This document shows positions 23,893 through 31,511 of a stretch of DNA of 41,432 nt, piece by piece; position 1 is the stretch's first letter; every line of letters starts with the position of its first letter. The stretch lies in assembly GCF_000934755.1 (NCBI RefSeq), contig NZ_KN882187.1:12525-53956 (forward strand), written 5' to 3'. The notes beneath the pieces are model-generated. The model was given only the letters and a program-made list of their open reading frames with translations, ran no database searches and was not told the origin of the DNA. This stretch comes from Desulfonatronovibrio magnus. Its GTDB lineage: Bacteria > Desulfobacterota > Desulfovibrionia > Desulfovibrionales > Desulfonatronovibrionaceae. Made by a program: the position numbers and the translations under genes.

Positions 23893-24297
23893 ATGCCCAG
23901 GTAATTCCTTAATGAGGATTCTGTCTTTGGTAACAACAAAACTTACATCCACGATATCTTCATATTTCTTGTGACCGCCGTAATATGTTGCTCTGCACAT
24001 CAGCTCTATCGACTGGTCTACCGATTTAAGGCTTTCTTTAAAGCCTACCGCCGCTGATTTTACCAGTTGTGCGACTTCTTGATTCTCTCTATCGCTTTCT
24101 TCTCTTTTTACCTTCTCTGTAATATGAAACGCTATTAAGCCTGTTGCTATGGAGACAAAGATTATGAAAACGAGTGTTAACTCGCTGGAACTACCCATGC
24201 CAATTGAATTGACTAATAGTATCAAGACGACGCATCCCACTGCACATCCGGTAGCGCATGGAGTACTCGAGGGATCTTTGTCCATTTTTTTCGTCAT
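23884..24297 (-). CDS. Small two-segment membrane protein in cassette position
   Basis: 137 residues; after a Cys-rich start (TPCATGCAVGCVVLILLV) come two hydrophobic segments (~residues 18-33 and 40-57), then a charged helix (EKVKREESDRENQEVAQ) and a soluble C-terminus. No family recognised. It lies 41 bases downstream (minus strand) of an attC site, as expected for the first gene of the next integron cassette. Its last codons and stop fall in the hepT remnant, so the natural 3' end and the cassette's own attC have probably been lost in the rearrangement. Confidence 0.55.
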   Translation of the reverse strand: MTKKMDKDPSSTPCATGCAVGCVVLILLVNSIGMGSSSELTLVFIIFVSIATGLIAFHITEKVKREESDRENQEVAQLVKSAAVGFKESLKSVDQSIELMCRATYYGGHKKYEDIVDVSFVVTKDRILIKELPGHAV

Positions 24298-24337
24298 ATC
24301 TCAGGTTCTTTTTAGCTGCGTGCTTCGGGTTACATTC

Positions 24338-24438
24338 CCATAACGCCGCAGATGAGCGGAATTGAGGGACGGGCGCGGGGCTTGCGCAAGCAAGACCCGT
24401 GAACGGCCCTCAATTTCCGCTCGATCTGCTTGTTCGGC
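24338..24438 (-). other. attC recombination site of an integron gene cassette
   Basis: On the minus strand, GCCGAAC opens and GTTATGG closes a 101-base imperfect palindrome. Just inside them, GCAGATCGAGCGGAAATTGAGGG pairs with its counterpart except for two unpaired bases (C and A) on one arm, the extrahelical bases typical of attC. A central hairpin (CTTGC/GCAAG) forms the variable part. The closing core GTT starts the next cassette. The opening GCCGAAC is the exact complement of GTTCGGC at 25451-25445, the start of this cassette, which is the classical cassette hallmark. Confidence 0.85.
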
Positions 24439-25190
24439 GATTTTCTGATTTCGGAAGGCTTTGAAGATGCCTTTTGATCATTTCAATTCCTGCGTTTTTT
24501 GAAGATTCTACTTCTTTGCTGTCATCAACAACAGCATTCCACGATAGCCCTCGATCTTTAGGAGTTGTTGACAAATCGGTTTGAGCGATTCTATTATCCT
24601 TCAAGAACGGGAGAATGATTCCAGCCAACTTCACAATGTCTGTCTGAGTTTTTGCTTGTTCATATCCATCCTCACTAGATCCAAATCCGCTTTCTAGCTT
24701 TATTTCTATGAAAATCGCTTGCTTGCCTGATGTTATCATTACATCGGGTTTCGCATTGCAAAGCCACCGGCATCGAAATAGTTTTTTTTCAAGAATGTTC
24801 TCTGTAGTTTCAATTTCCTGGATTCCATTCTTGGCCCATTTGCCGGGGAACCACAATTTGGATTTCTTGATTGTTCCTGTCCAAAACATTCCATACTGGT
24901 CAATAAGATCGGGATTCAGATTCATGCAGGAAAAAAGTTCTCTCAAGAACGAAATTCGGCTGTTATGGGTTTCATCTGAATAAACTGCTTGGTCACCAAA
25001 AAGAGAACCAATAGTCGCGAAATAGCGCGACTTCAGCATATAGATTGAAATCCTGAGGGTCCAAGCTTATGCCCGTAACATCTTTGATCCTAGAAAAGGT
25101 CTTTGAGCGGAAATTCAAATCTCCCAAAATTAGCGTCTGAAAAAGAAATCCGAAGTGCCTTTCTTCTCTGTTCAAATTATAGAATTCCAT
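24410..25190 (-). pseudogene. Frameshifted PD-(D/E)XK-like cassette gene
   Basis: Two overlapping frames form one gene. The first (ATG 25190, behind TTGAGGATTG) reads MEFYNLNREERHFGFLFQ to LYAEVALFRDYWFS and stops; the second continues with LFGDQAVYSDETHNSRISFL to the end. The shift is near a run of T at ~25000. The nuclease core is in the second part: KPDVMITSGKQAIFIEIK, an Asp followed by E-I-K. The C-terminal RRTSRSSGN is encoded by the attC site itself, as often seen in cassettes. One base change would restore it, so it may be a recent mutation or a sequencing error. Confidence 0.65.
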
Positions 25191-25198
25191 TTCAATCC

Positions 25199-25423
25199 TC
25201 AACTTTGGCGCAAAACCTCATCGAGCTCCGGACTGATATTTGTCACACCAATTGAACCAAATCTATTCTTGAAGAAAGTCAGTTGTCCCGGTTGGTATAA
25301 AGCAACAATGTCAAAGTTGACCTCTTCTGACCTAATTTTTGGCTCTAGATTCCCGAGGGTAAACATTTCACCAGTTGTTTGCTTCTGAAAATCATCTTCA
25401 AAAAGAATCATGAGTCTCTTCAT
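25199..25423 (-). CDS. Small cassette protein of unknown function (74 aa)
   Basis: The AAAAGGAG ribosome site and ATG follow the cassette start GTTCGGC by ~20 bases, the normal layout in integron cassettes. The protein (MKRLMILFEDDFQ, VALYQPGQLTFFKNRFG) is not recognised. The next gene starts 9 bases after its stop, so the two are probably one unit, perhaps a small partner or immunity protein of the nuclease-like gene; that pairing is inferred only from position. Confidence 0.6.
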   Translation of the reverse strand: MKRLMILFEDDFQKQTTGEMFTLGNLEPKIRSEEVNFDIVALYQPGQLTFFKNRFGSIGVTNISPELDEVLRQS

Positions 25424-25444
25424 TTGTTTCTCCTTTTCATTTTC

Positions 25445-25451
25445 GCCGAAC
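25445..25451 (-). other. Cassette start (GTTCGGC core site)
   Basis: On the minus strand, GTTCGGC marks the upstream edge of the cassette; its complement GCCGAAC begins the attC at 24438. The flank upstream (25452-25560) shows no palindrome, so this may be a secondary insertion site rather than a junction between two cassettes. Confidence 0.7.
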
Positions 25452-25563
25452 CAGTTGTTACAAAGTTTCTATATATCATTCCAGCCGACATGATATACAT
25501 GATTTAAGTTCATTGAAGACTACGTGCATGTTCTGACAGAAGTCCAAAACTGCCAATTTTGAA

Positions 25564-25647
25564 CGGGGACTGGCTCTCCCAGCCCTTGATTTATTAAGTC
25601 TGTGTTTTACATCAACAACAAAACAAGGGCTGGGGTGCCTGTCCCCT
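25564..25647. repeat. Inverted repeat with GGGGAC/GTCCCC ends, copy 2
   Basis: Outer arms CGGGGACTGGCTC and GGGTGCCTGTCCCC with inner arms CCCAGCCCTTG and CAAGGGCTGGG. Same family as 11610-11681, again just beyond the 3' end of the PUA-like gene, where it could act as a terminator. Confidence 0.65.
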
Positions 25648-25673
25648 GCTTTCCTTAGAAAAGGGCTAAACTA

Positions 25674-26687
25674 TCACCTTATTTCAAGGTATATATTCAA
25701 CTCTTTTGCTAAATATTCAGCCTCATCTTTTGTGAGATATGGAACCTTAATTGTCCGAGCCCAGAAAAAACTCTTTCCTGTAATTTCAGAGACCTTCCCA
25801 AACGGCATAGCCTTTATAGTTTGTCCTTTCCTTGGAACTGATGTGATGAATTCAACATCCCGATACGAAGTTGCGTCGTCCGGTGACTTTATGCTTCCAT
25901 TCTTAACTCGGCCGGCAGCGACAAGACCTGTCCATCTGTGTGAAAAGAAAACGATATCACCGGGGTAAACGTATTCAACAAACCGTTTCGCACCCCCAAA
26001 GGCAGCCACCCGATTATTTTCCATCATGTACCAAATTGCATCCTCGTCCCAGCTCCTGTTGGTATCGAACAATACTCCCTTTACATGACCAGGATTAATA
26101 TGGCGATCATAAGGTAAGGTGAAAAACTCGAAATATTTCTCATCATTTATTTCATAAATTCTATACGGAAGAAACTTGATTGAAATGCCTTGATGTTTCC
26201 AGTAATCAACAGCATTGATCAGGTTATCGTCAGCGGCACTGCCAATTATGATCAGATGTTGTTTTTTGTTCAGTTCCTTTGCATCTAAGGGCTGCTCAAG
26301 CTTGAATGCCTCCTTATGCGCCAGGGGCAAGTCGCTGCTACTGTTGGAGTACTGGTTGAATTTTTGCTGAAGTGTAGAAAGCGTCCATTGTCCTGCATCT
26401 TGCGCATATCGCAAAGATTGATTAACTGCTCCTTCGCCTGCCGTACCCGTCTTTAATTCAAAAATAATGAGCTCACCTTTTTTGTTTAATGCGTAAATAG
26501 CAGCTTGATATTGTCGTTCCTGGAAAATCGGCATTAAGCCGCCATCTTCAAAAAGAACATCCAGAATGCTCTCGGCAATGAGCTCTTCCAGGTCTTTTTC
26601 TAAACTACCAAAGCTTGAAAAATCCTTGAATGCTACCGGGTCTATTCTGTCGAACTTGCCGTGGGTTGATCGTAGTTTGTATAGCAT
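25674..26687 (-). CDS. PD-(D/E)XK-like / PUA-like fusion protein
   Basis: 337 residues behind AAGGAGAAG. N-terminal ~110: a NucS/restriction-type fold with LEELIAES (~33-40) and AIYALNKKGELIIFELKTG (~63-81); E-L-K is kept, but the Asp expected in the preceding strand is Ala/Asn here, so activity is uncertain. C-terminal ~105: YVYPGDIVFFSHRWTGLVAAG, a PUA/EVE/ASCH-like beta-barrel pattern; these domains often read modified bases or RNA. A nuclease fused to such a reader suggests a modification-dependent restriction enzyme, by analogy with EVE- and SRA-type systems; this is inference. A truncated copy of the C-terminal domain is at 11753. Confidence 0.65.
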   Translation of the reverse strand: MLYKLRSTHGKFDRIDPVAFKDFSSFGSLEKDLEELIAESILDVLFEDGGLMPIFQERQYQAAIYALNKKGELIIFELKTGTAGEGAVNQSLRYAQDAGQWTLSTLQQKFNQYSNSSSDLPLAHKEAFKLEQPLDAKELNKKQHLIIIGSAADDNLINAVDYWKHQGISIKFLPYRIYEINDEKYFEFFTLPYDRHINPGHVKGVLFDTNRSWDEDAIWYMMENNRVAAFGGAKRFVEYVYPGDIVFFSHRWTGLVAAGRVKNGSIKSPDDATSYRDVEFITSVPRKGQTIKAMPFGKVSEITGKSFFWARTIKVPYLTKDEAEYLAKELNIYLEIR

Positions 26688-26803
26688 TGGTTATCTTCTC
26701 CTTATTAAACTTGAGATTTCAAATTTCCTGGCTCTTTGTTCCTGGCTTTAAGCTCCTCACCCGGGCGGCCCGGGACTGAACCTGTGAGTAACTTACACCA
26801 CTC

Positions 26804-26912
26804 GTTCCCAGGCTCCAGCCTGGGGACGTTTTTTTCTTGCGGCTCCAGCCGCTTCTTCAAAATGTGGCTGGAGCCACAAAAAAGTGGTGTCCCCAGGCTG
26901 GAGCGTGGGAAC
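26804..26912. repeat. Nested palindromic element with 24-bp terminal arms
   Basis: Outer arms 26804-26827 and 26889-26912 are inverted copies with one mismatch (starting GTTCCCAGGCTCCAGCCTGG). Inside are two more hairpins, GCGGCTCCAGCCGC and GTGGCTGGAGCCAC. Non-coding; MITE-like. Confidence 0.8.
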
Positions 26913-26925
26913 AAGAAAAAAACTG

Positions 26926-27012
26926 GATTCCGTCCTTCGCCGGAATGATGGCAAAAAGTAATAGTTTGCTTTAACCGTCACCCCGGACTTGATCCGGGGT
27001 CCAGTTTTTTTG
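26926..27012. repeat. REP-pair element, copy 3
   Basis: Opposed hairpins ATTCCGTCCTTCGCCGGAAT and CCCCGGACTTGATCCGGGG, with outer arms AAAAAAACTGGA and TCCAGTTTTTTT. It lies between the PUA-like gene and the 3' end of pnkp. Confidence 0.85.
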
Positions 27013-27101
27013 AAGTTGCTTGTCATAAATAAAGTCAATGAATTTAACCATACCTTGCCTGGCCCGAGAGACATGCTGACCAGTATGAACTCAAGGGTTG
27101 C

Positions 27102-29717
27102 TTAGAGCCTGGAGTCCACTGGTGTACTTTCTAAGGCCAGGATGCCGAAAACGCATTCGTGAATGCGATGGGAGGGTTCGCCGCTGACAAAGCGGTGCAG
27201 GGCTTCCAGGCTCAGGGCGTATTCACGCAGGGCCAGGGATCGTTTCATGGCCAGTGCGCGAGGCCGCAGACGTTCCAATTGGTCGGGCATGGTGTATTCC
27301 GGGCCGTAGATGATCCGCAGGTATTCCCGACCCCTGCATTTCAGTGCTGGTTGAACCAGGCCGCGTTTGCCCCGGACAACCCAGTCCAGCGGTTTGACTA
27401 CCATCCCTTCAGCGCTTTTGGAGGTAAGTTCCACCCACCATTCTGTAGCGCCCTGTTCCTGTTTCGGATCCCCAAGCTCCACGGTTTGGTGAGGTGTGAC
27501 TTGCAACAGTTCTTCGTCTGCTTTGCACAAATCGGCCAGGATATTCATGTGCCAAAGGTGGTCCTTATCGTCGTAAACACGTCCCTCGGTGGCCAGTAGG
27601 TGAAACGGTGCGATTTTCAGGTCACAGAGCTCCACCACGGGCCAGCAATAGTTGCCGTATGATTCCACGTAACTGGCAACGCACGCCCGTCGCTGTCGCA
27701 GTCTGTCCAGCAATACGTCACATTCCAGGCTGGAGGTGGAGGTTCTGCTCTGCATGGCCAGGACGGAGTGCATGGCCGCATTCAGTCCGGCCATGCCCGC
27801 TGCGCCGGTGGGAGCGTACTGGGTGAGTAAAAGCTCAAGGGCTTTGGCTGACCAGGGCATAATTTCCGCATCCAGGCAGATCCAGTCCGTTTCCAGGCGC
27901 TGCCAGAGCTTTGATTGATCCATGGCCTGGCGCAGCCGGTCCAGGACTGCTGCCTGTTGTGCTGGCTGGGAAAAAAAAGGTCTTCCCGTGCGGGTGTATG
28001 CCATACCCAGTCCAAAATGGGCTTCAGCTCCGGTTTGCGGTTCGGGCAGGCCAAAATGTCGCTGGCAGGCCTCATGGTTCCTGCATAGAATTATTACGGC
28101 ACGGGAGCCCATGTGCTTTTCCTGGCAAATGACTGTGGCGACACTTTGTTTGCGAAAGTAATTGAAACACTGACTGGGATGTTCCAGACAGTCGCCTTCG
28201 GGAGCGGTTTCCGGCGGCGACATGGTGGGTGGCAAATAAATCAGCCAGCGAGGGTGTACGGCGAACCGGCTGATTGTTTCCAGTGCAGCAGCGGCACTTG
28301 CCTCCAGGATGGTCACTCTGTTCATGATCCGGGAGGTGATGACCCTTTTGCCCAGCACGTCTGTAATGTCCAACAAGTCTTCCCAGGGGCGGTCTTTTTT
28401 GTTTACCAGGGATGTGTCATCATGCATTGGGCGGATTTGTTCACAGTGAATACGGTGGGTCGGAACCTGAACAATTTCCAGTTCGGGATAGCGCAGTGCA
28501 GTCAGCTTGCCGCCGAAAACGCAGCCCGTATCTATACAGATGGTGTTGTTGACCCATTTGGCGTGCACAACCGGTGTATGTCCGTAAACAACCCTGGCCT
28601 GACCGCGGTATGCAGCGGCCCAGTCAACACGTACCGGCAGCCCGAAGGTGTCTGTTGCTGTCATGGGCACGTCGGGCGTTTCCCCATACACGGCAACATC
28701 GCGCACCCTGGAGGAAGCCCGGCCCTGCAAATCTTCGCGCAGACCGGCATGGGCTACCACAAGCCTGCCCCCATCCAACAGATAATGGCTGATCAGCCCA
28801 TCCAGAAATTCTCTGATACGCTTCAGAAATTCCGGCGGCTCACGCTCCAGCTGCTCCAGAGTCTTGTCCAGTCCGTGGGTGATCTGGACGGTTTTGCCGC
28901 GCAGTTTGCGCAGCAGCTTCATTTCGTGATTCCCGGGCAGGCACAGCGCGGCTCCGGCATTGACCATGGCCATGACCAAACGCAGTACTGAAGGAGAGTC
29001 CGGACCCCGGTCCACCAGATCGCCCAGAAATACAGCCTTGCGTCCTTCAGGATGGCGGGCCGTGGGGTTTTGGGCATCGGCCTGAACATTGTAGCCCAGG
29101 GCGCTCAGCAGTTGAGTCAGCTCTTCAAAACAGCCGTGCACATCACCGATGACGTCGAAGGGGCCGTGATCTTGGCGGAGGTCAGTCCACAATCTTTGTC
29201 GCTGAATCTTCGCTGTTTGGACTTCTTCCGGCGTGGAAAGTATCGAAAAATACCGGAATCCCTCGCGCTTCAGACCGCGCAGGGAGCGCCGCAGACGGTC
29301 GCTTTGCCTGCGCACCACCCTGGGGTTCATGGTCCTGTCCGGACGCCGGGCGTTGCGCTCCAAGCAGATGCCCGGATCCAGGTCGAAAACAATGGCCACG
29401 GCAAAGGAATGGAATTCTCTGGCCAGGGTGACCAGTGCTTTTCGGTCTTCCGGACGGACATTGGTTGCGTCCACCACGGTCAGCAGACGCCTGGACAGAC
29501 GTTTGCGAACAATGGCATGCAGGATGTCAAAGGCATCCTTTGTGGCAGACTGGTCGGTTTCATCGTTGGCCACCAAGGCACGACAAAAGTCGGACGAAAT
29601 AATCTCTGATGGTTGAAAATGGGTGCGTGCAAAGGTGGACTTGCCGCTGCCGGACGCTCCCGCCAGGACAACCAGGGACTGTTCCGGAATAGTCAAATTC
29701 GGGTGTTTCAGGCGCAT
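27102..29717 (-). CDS. pnkp: Polynucleotide kinase-phosphatase-ligase Pnkp (RNA repair)
   Basis: 871 residues, the usual size. Three modules in order: 5'-kinase with P-loop GASGSGKST (20-28) and RNARRPDRTM; a metallophosphatase (2',3'-phosphatase) with FDVIGDVHGC (~187-196), GDLVDRGPDS and GNHEM; and a C-terminal adenylyltransferase with nucleotide-binding Lys in EKHMGSR (~Lys534). In characterised systems Pnkp works with Hen1 to heal and seal RNAs cut by ribotoxins, Hen1 methylating the repaired end to block a second cut. The start overlaps the end of hen1 by 10 bases: one operon. Nearby HEPN, VapC and zeta toxin genes give it plausible local targets, though that link is speculative. Confidence 0.95.
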   Translation of the reverse strand: MRLKHPNLTIPEQSLVVLAGASGSGKSTFARTHFQPSEIISSDFCRALVANDETDQSATKDAFDILHAIVRKRLSRRLLTVVDATNVRPEDRKALVTLAREFHSFAVAIVFDLDPGICLERNARRPDRTMNPRVVRRQSDRLRRSLRGLKREGFRYFSILSTPEEVQTAKIQRQRLWTDLRQDHGPFDVIGDVHGCFEELTQLLSALGYNVQADAQNPTARHPEGRKAVFLGDLVDRGPDSPSVLRLVMAMVNAGAALCLPGNHEMKLLRKLRGKTVQITHGLDKTLEQLEREPPEFLKRIREFLDGLISHYLLDGGRLVVAHAGLREDLQGRASSRVRDVAVYGETPDVPMTATDTFGLPVRVDWAAAYRGQARVVYGHTPVVHAKWVNNTICIDTGCVFGGKLTALRYPELEIVQVPTHRIHCEQIRPMHDDTSLVNKKDRPWEDLLDITDVLGKRVITSRIMNRVTILEASAAAALETISRFAVHPRWLIYLPPTMSPPETAPEGDCLEHPSQCFNYFRKQSVATVICQEKHMGSRAVIILCRNHEACQRHFGLPEPQTGAEAHFGLGMAYTRTGRPFFSQPAQQAAVLDRLRQAMDQSKLWQRLETDWICLDAEIMPWSAKALELLLTQYAPTGAAGMAGLNAAMHSVLAMQSRTSTSSLECDVLLDRLRQRRACVASYVESYGNYCWPVVELCDLKIAPFHLLATEGRVYDDKDHLWHMNILADLCKADEELLQVTPHQTVELGDPKQEQGATEWWVELTSKSAEGMVVKPLDWVVRGKRGLVQPALKCRGREYLRIIYGPEYTMPDQLERLRPRALAMKRSLALREYALSLEALHRFVSGEPSHRIHECVFGILALESTPVDSRL

Positions 29718-31159
29718 AATGTGAACACCCCCATCTGGGTCGGAGGGCCAAGATGGACATCCTCATGTCCGATACCGGCCAGGCCCACTGTATAGCCGTA
29801 GCGCCGGGCCACCTCTTGCGTCCAGTTCGCAAATTCGGCACGGGACCACTCGAAGCGATGATCATGATGGCGAAACTGTCCAGGAGACAGAGAGGGAAAG
29901 AGGGCGTTGTGGTCCGCGTTAGGCGTTGTTACGATCACCGCTTTGGGTCTGGCCAGGCCGAATATTGAACGCTCAAACGCTGCCAGCCGGTCAGGGTCCA
30001 GGTGCTCAATCACCTCCAGAATACAGGCTGCATCGAAGCCCTCAAGGCGCTTGTCCCGGTAGATCAGCGATCCTTGAAAAAGATTGATGCGCTCGCTTTG
30101 CCCGGCCGAGCCTTCATCTAAGCGCAGTCGTCTTCGGGCTCTATCCAGGGCTGACAGGGAAACATCCATGCCTGTGATGCGCTCAAATTCTCTTTCCATG
30201 AGCAAAGCCCGCAACAACCGCCCCTCCCCGCAGCCCAGATCCACGATCCGCCGCGCTCCCAGCTTCTTGAGCACGCCGACAACCGCGTCAATACGATGCT
30301 CGTTCAGGCTGATGCGCTGCTCCAATGCATCTTCAGCCTTACCGGAGATTGGGCGGTCCATATTCCGCTCCGGATCATCCCCAAAATGGATCTCGCTTTC
30401 CTTTTCGGGCGTCAGACTGGCCAGGGCCTGGCGGGACAACAGGCGCTGGTGTTTGAGATACCGAAGGGTAATCAGCTCCTGTTCCGGATGTTTCTCCAGC
30501 CAGCCCCGGGCATGTTCAATCAACTTCCCCAGTTCGTCCTGACCGACCCAGTAATGTTTTTCGTCGTCTATGACCGGGATCAGAACGTATAAATGACTGA
30601 GCAGTTCGCACAGCCGAAGCGTCCCGGACAGAGAAACCTGATAATGCCGCCCCTCGCCCCACTCGGGAAACCGCTCGTCCAAAGGCAAGGGACGCAGGGT
30701 GACATTGTAGCCCAACGGCTCGAACAACCTTTGCAACAGTCCCTCACCATCCCTGCACGGCAACACGGCAACTTCAGCCGAGAGCGGCAGTGCAGATTCG
30801 GCCAGCTCAGGCCGGTCTCGACATGTGCCCTTGAGCGCAGAACTGAAAACCCTGGCCAGGGCCACGCTCATCAACGAAGACGCTGCATAGGCCCGGTCCG
30901 TTACATATTGCCCAAACAGTCCCCCTTTGCTACTGGCAGGACCACCCTTAGCAATACGATCCGGACGACCACGCACCAGCCCCATCTGGTCAATATCTAA
31001 GAGTAATGCAGCAGTACACGAATCTTCGCGTGCTTCCGGAAAAAAAACGTGAGCCTGCCCAAAAGGCAGCGGAAAGGTTTGAAACCGATCCGGATGCTTT
31101 CCCAGCAGATAGCCCAGGTCAGTGGCAGGAACGTGGGTGGTGGTGATGGTCAGGAGCAT
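29708..31159 (-). CDS. hen1: 3'-terminal RNA ribose 2'-O-methyltransferase Hen1
   Basis: 483 residues. The N-terminal half (MLLTITTTHVPATDLGYLLG, HVFFPEA, CTAALLLDID) is the domain that activates the Pnkp ligase; the C-terminal half is the methyltransferase: VDLGCGEGRLL (~306-316, SAM site), LEVIEHLDPD (~381-390, metal-binding E..EH) and FRHHDHRFEW (~429-438). All metal ligands look intact. It methylates the 2'-OH of the terminal nucleotide before ligation, protecting the repaired RNA. It is the first gene of the hen1-pnkp operon; the IS21 element is inserted ~260 bases upstream of its start, with site E between them. Confidence 0.95.
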   Translation of the reverse strand: MLLTITTTHVPATDLGYLLGKHPDRFQTFPLPFGQAHVFFPEAREDSCTAALLLDIDQMGLVRGRPDRIAKGGPASSKGGLFGQYVTDRAYAASSLMSVALARVFSSALKGTCRDRPELAESALPLSAEVAVLPCRDGEGLLQRLFEPLGYNVTLRPLPLDERFPEWGEGRHYQVSLSGTLRLCELLSHLYVLIPVIDDEKHYWVGQDELGKLIEHARGWLEKHPEQELITLRYLKHQRLLSRQALASLTPEKESEIHFGDDPERNMDRPISGKAEDALEQRISLNEHRIDAVVGVLKKLGARRIVDLGCGEGRLLRALLMEREFERITGMDVSLSALDRARRRLRLDEGSAGQSERINLFQGSLIYRDKRLEGFDAACILEVIEHLDPDRLAAFERSIFGLARPKAVIVTTPNADHNALFPSLSPGQFRHHDHRFEWSRAEFANWTQEVARRYGYTVGLAGIGHEDVHLGPPTQMGVFTLCA

Positions 31160-31350
31160 TGTTGAGTAAAAATCCTGTTCAGTGCTGGTCTATGAAGTTA
31201 TGTACAGCGAAAATTTGCGGTGATTGCCTTATTACGCCGAGAGTGTGAATAACTAACGGATTTTATGTTCTGAGTTATGCACCTTGATCAGTGCCAATTT
31301 CATGGAAAAGGCCAGTTTTGTCTGGCTTGAGGGTGATAATATCAGGCAGG

Positions 31351-31369
31351 TATGACGAAAGTGGTCATA
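31351..31369. promoter_or_regulatory. Operator-like palindrome TATGAC-N7-GTCATA (site E)
   Basis: Perfect arms with spacer GAAAGTG, in the same context as site A (ATATCAGGCAGG before, ATTAAAA after). Whatever gene it once preceded on the plus strand is replaced by the IS21 element starting at 31417. It also lies in the upstream region of hen1. Confidence 0.6.
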
Positions 31370-31511
31370 TTAAAAAAAATTATTTACCATAAACAGGCAA
31401 CCTGCCTGGGGATAGGTGATGAGCGACAATTATAATTCCCCCCTGACGACAATTATTTTTCCCTGTTGATGAACAAGTGTTTATCCTCGAACTCCATACA
31501 GGAGGCAAAGG

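Noticed and set aside
28113-28991. 292-codon open frame on the plus strand
   Set aside because: It lies entirely antisense to pnkp, whose motifs are certain; long shadow frames are expected opposite GC-rich genes.
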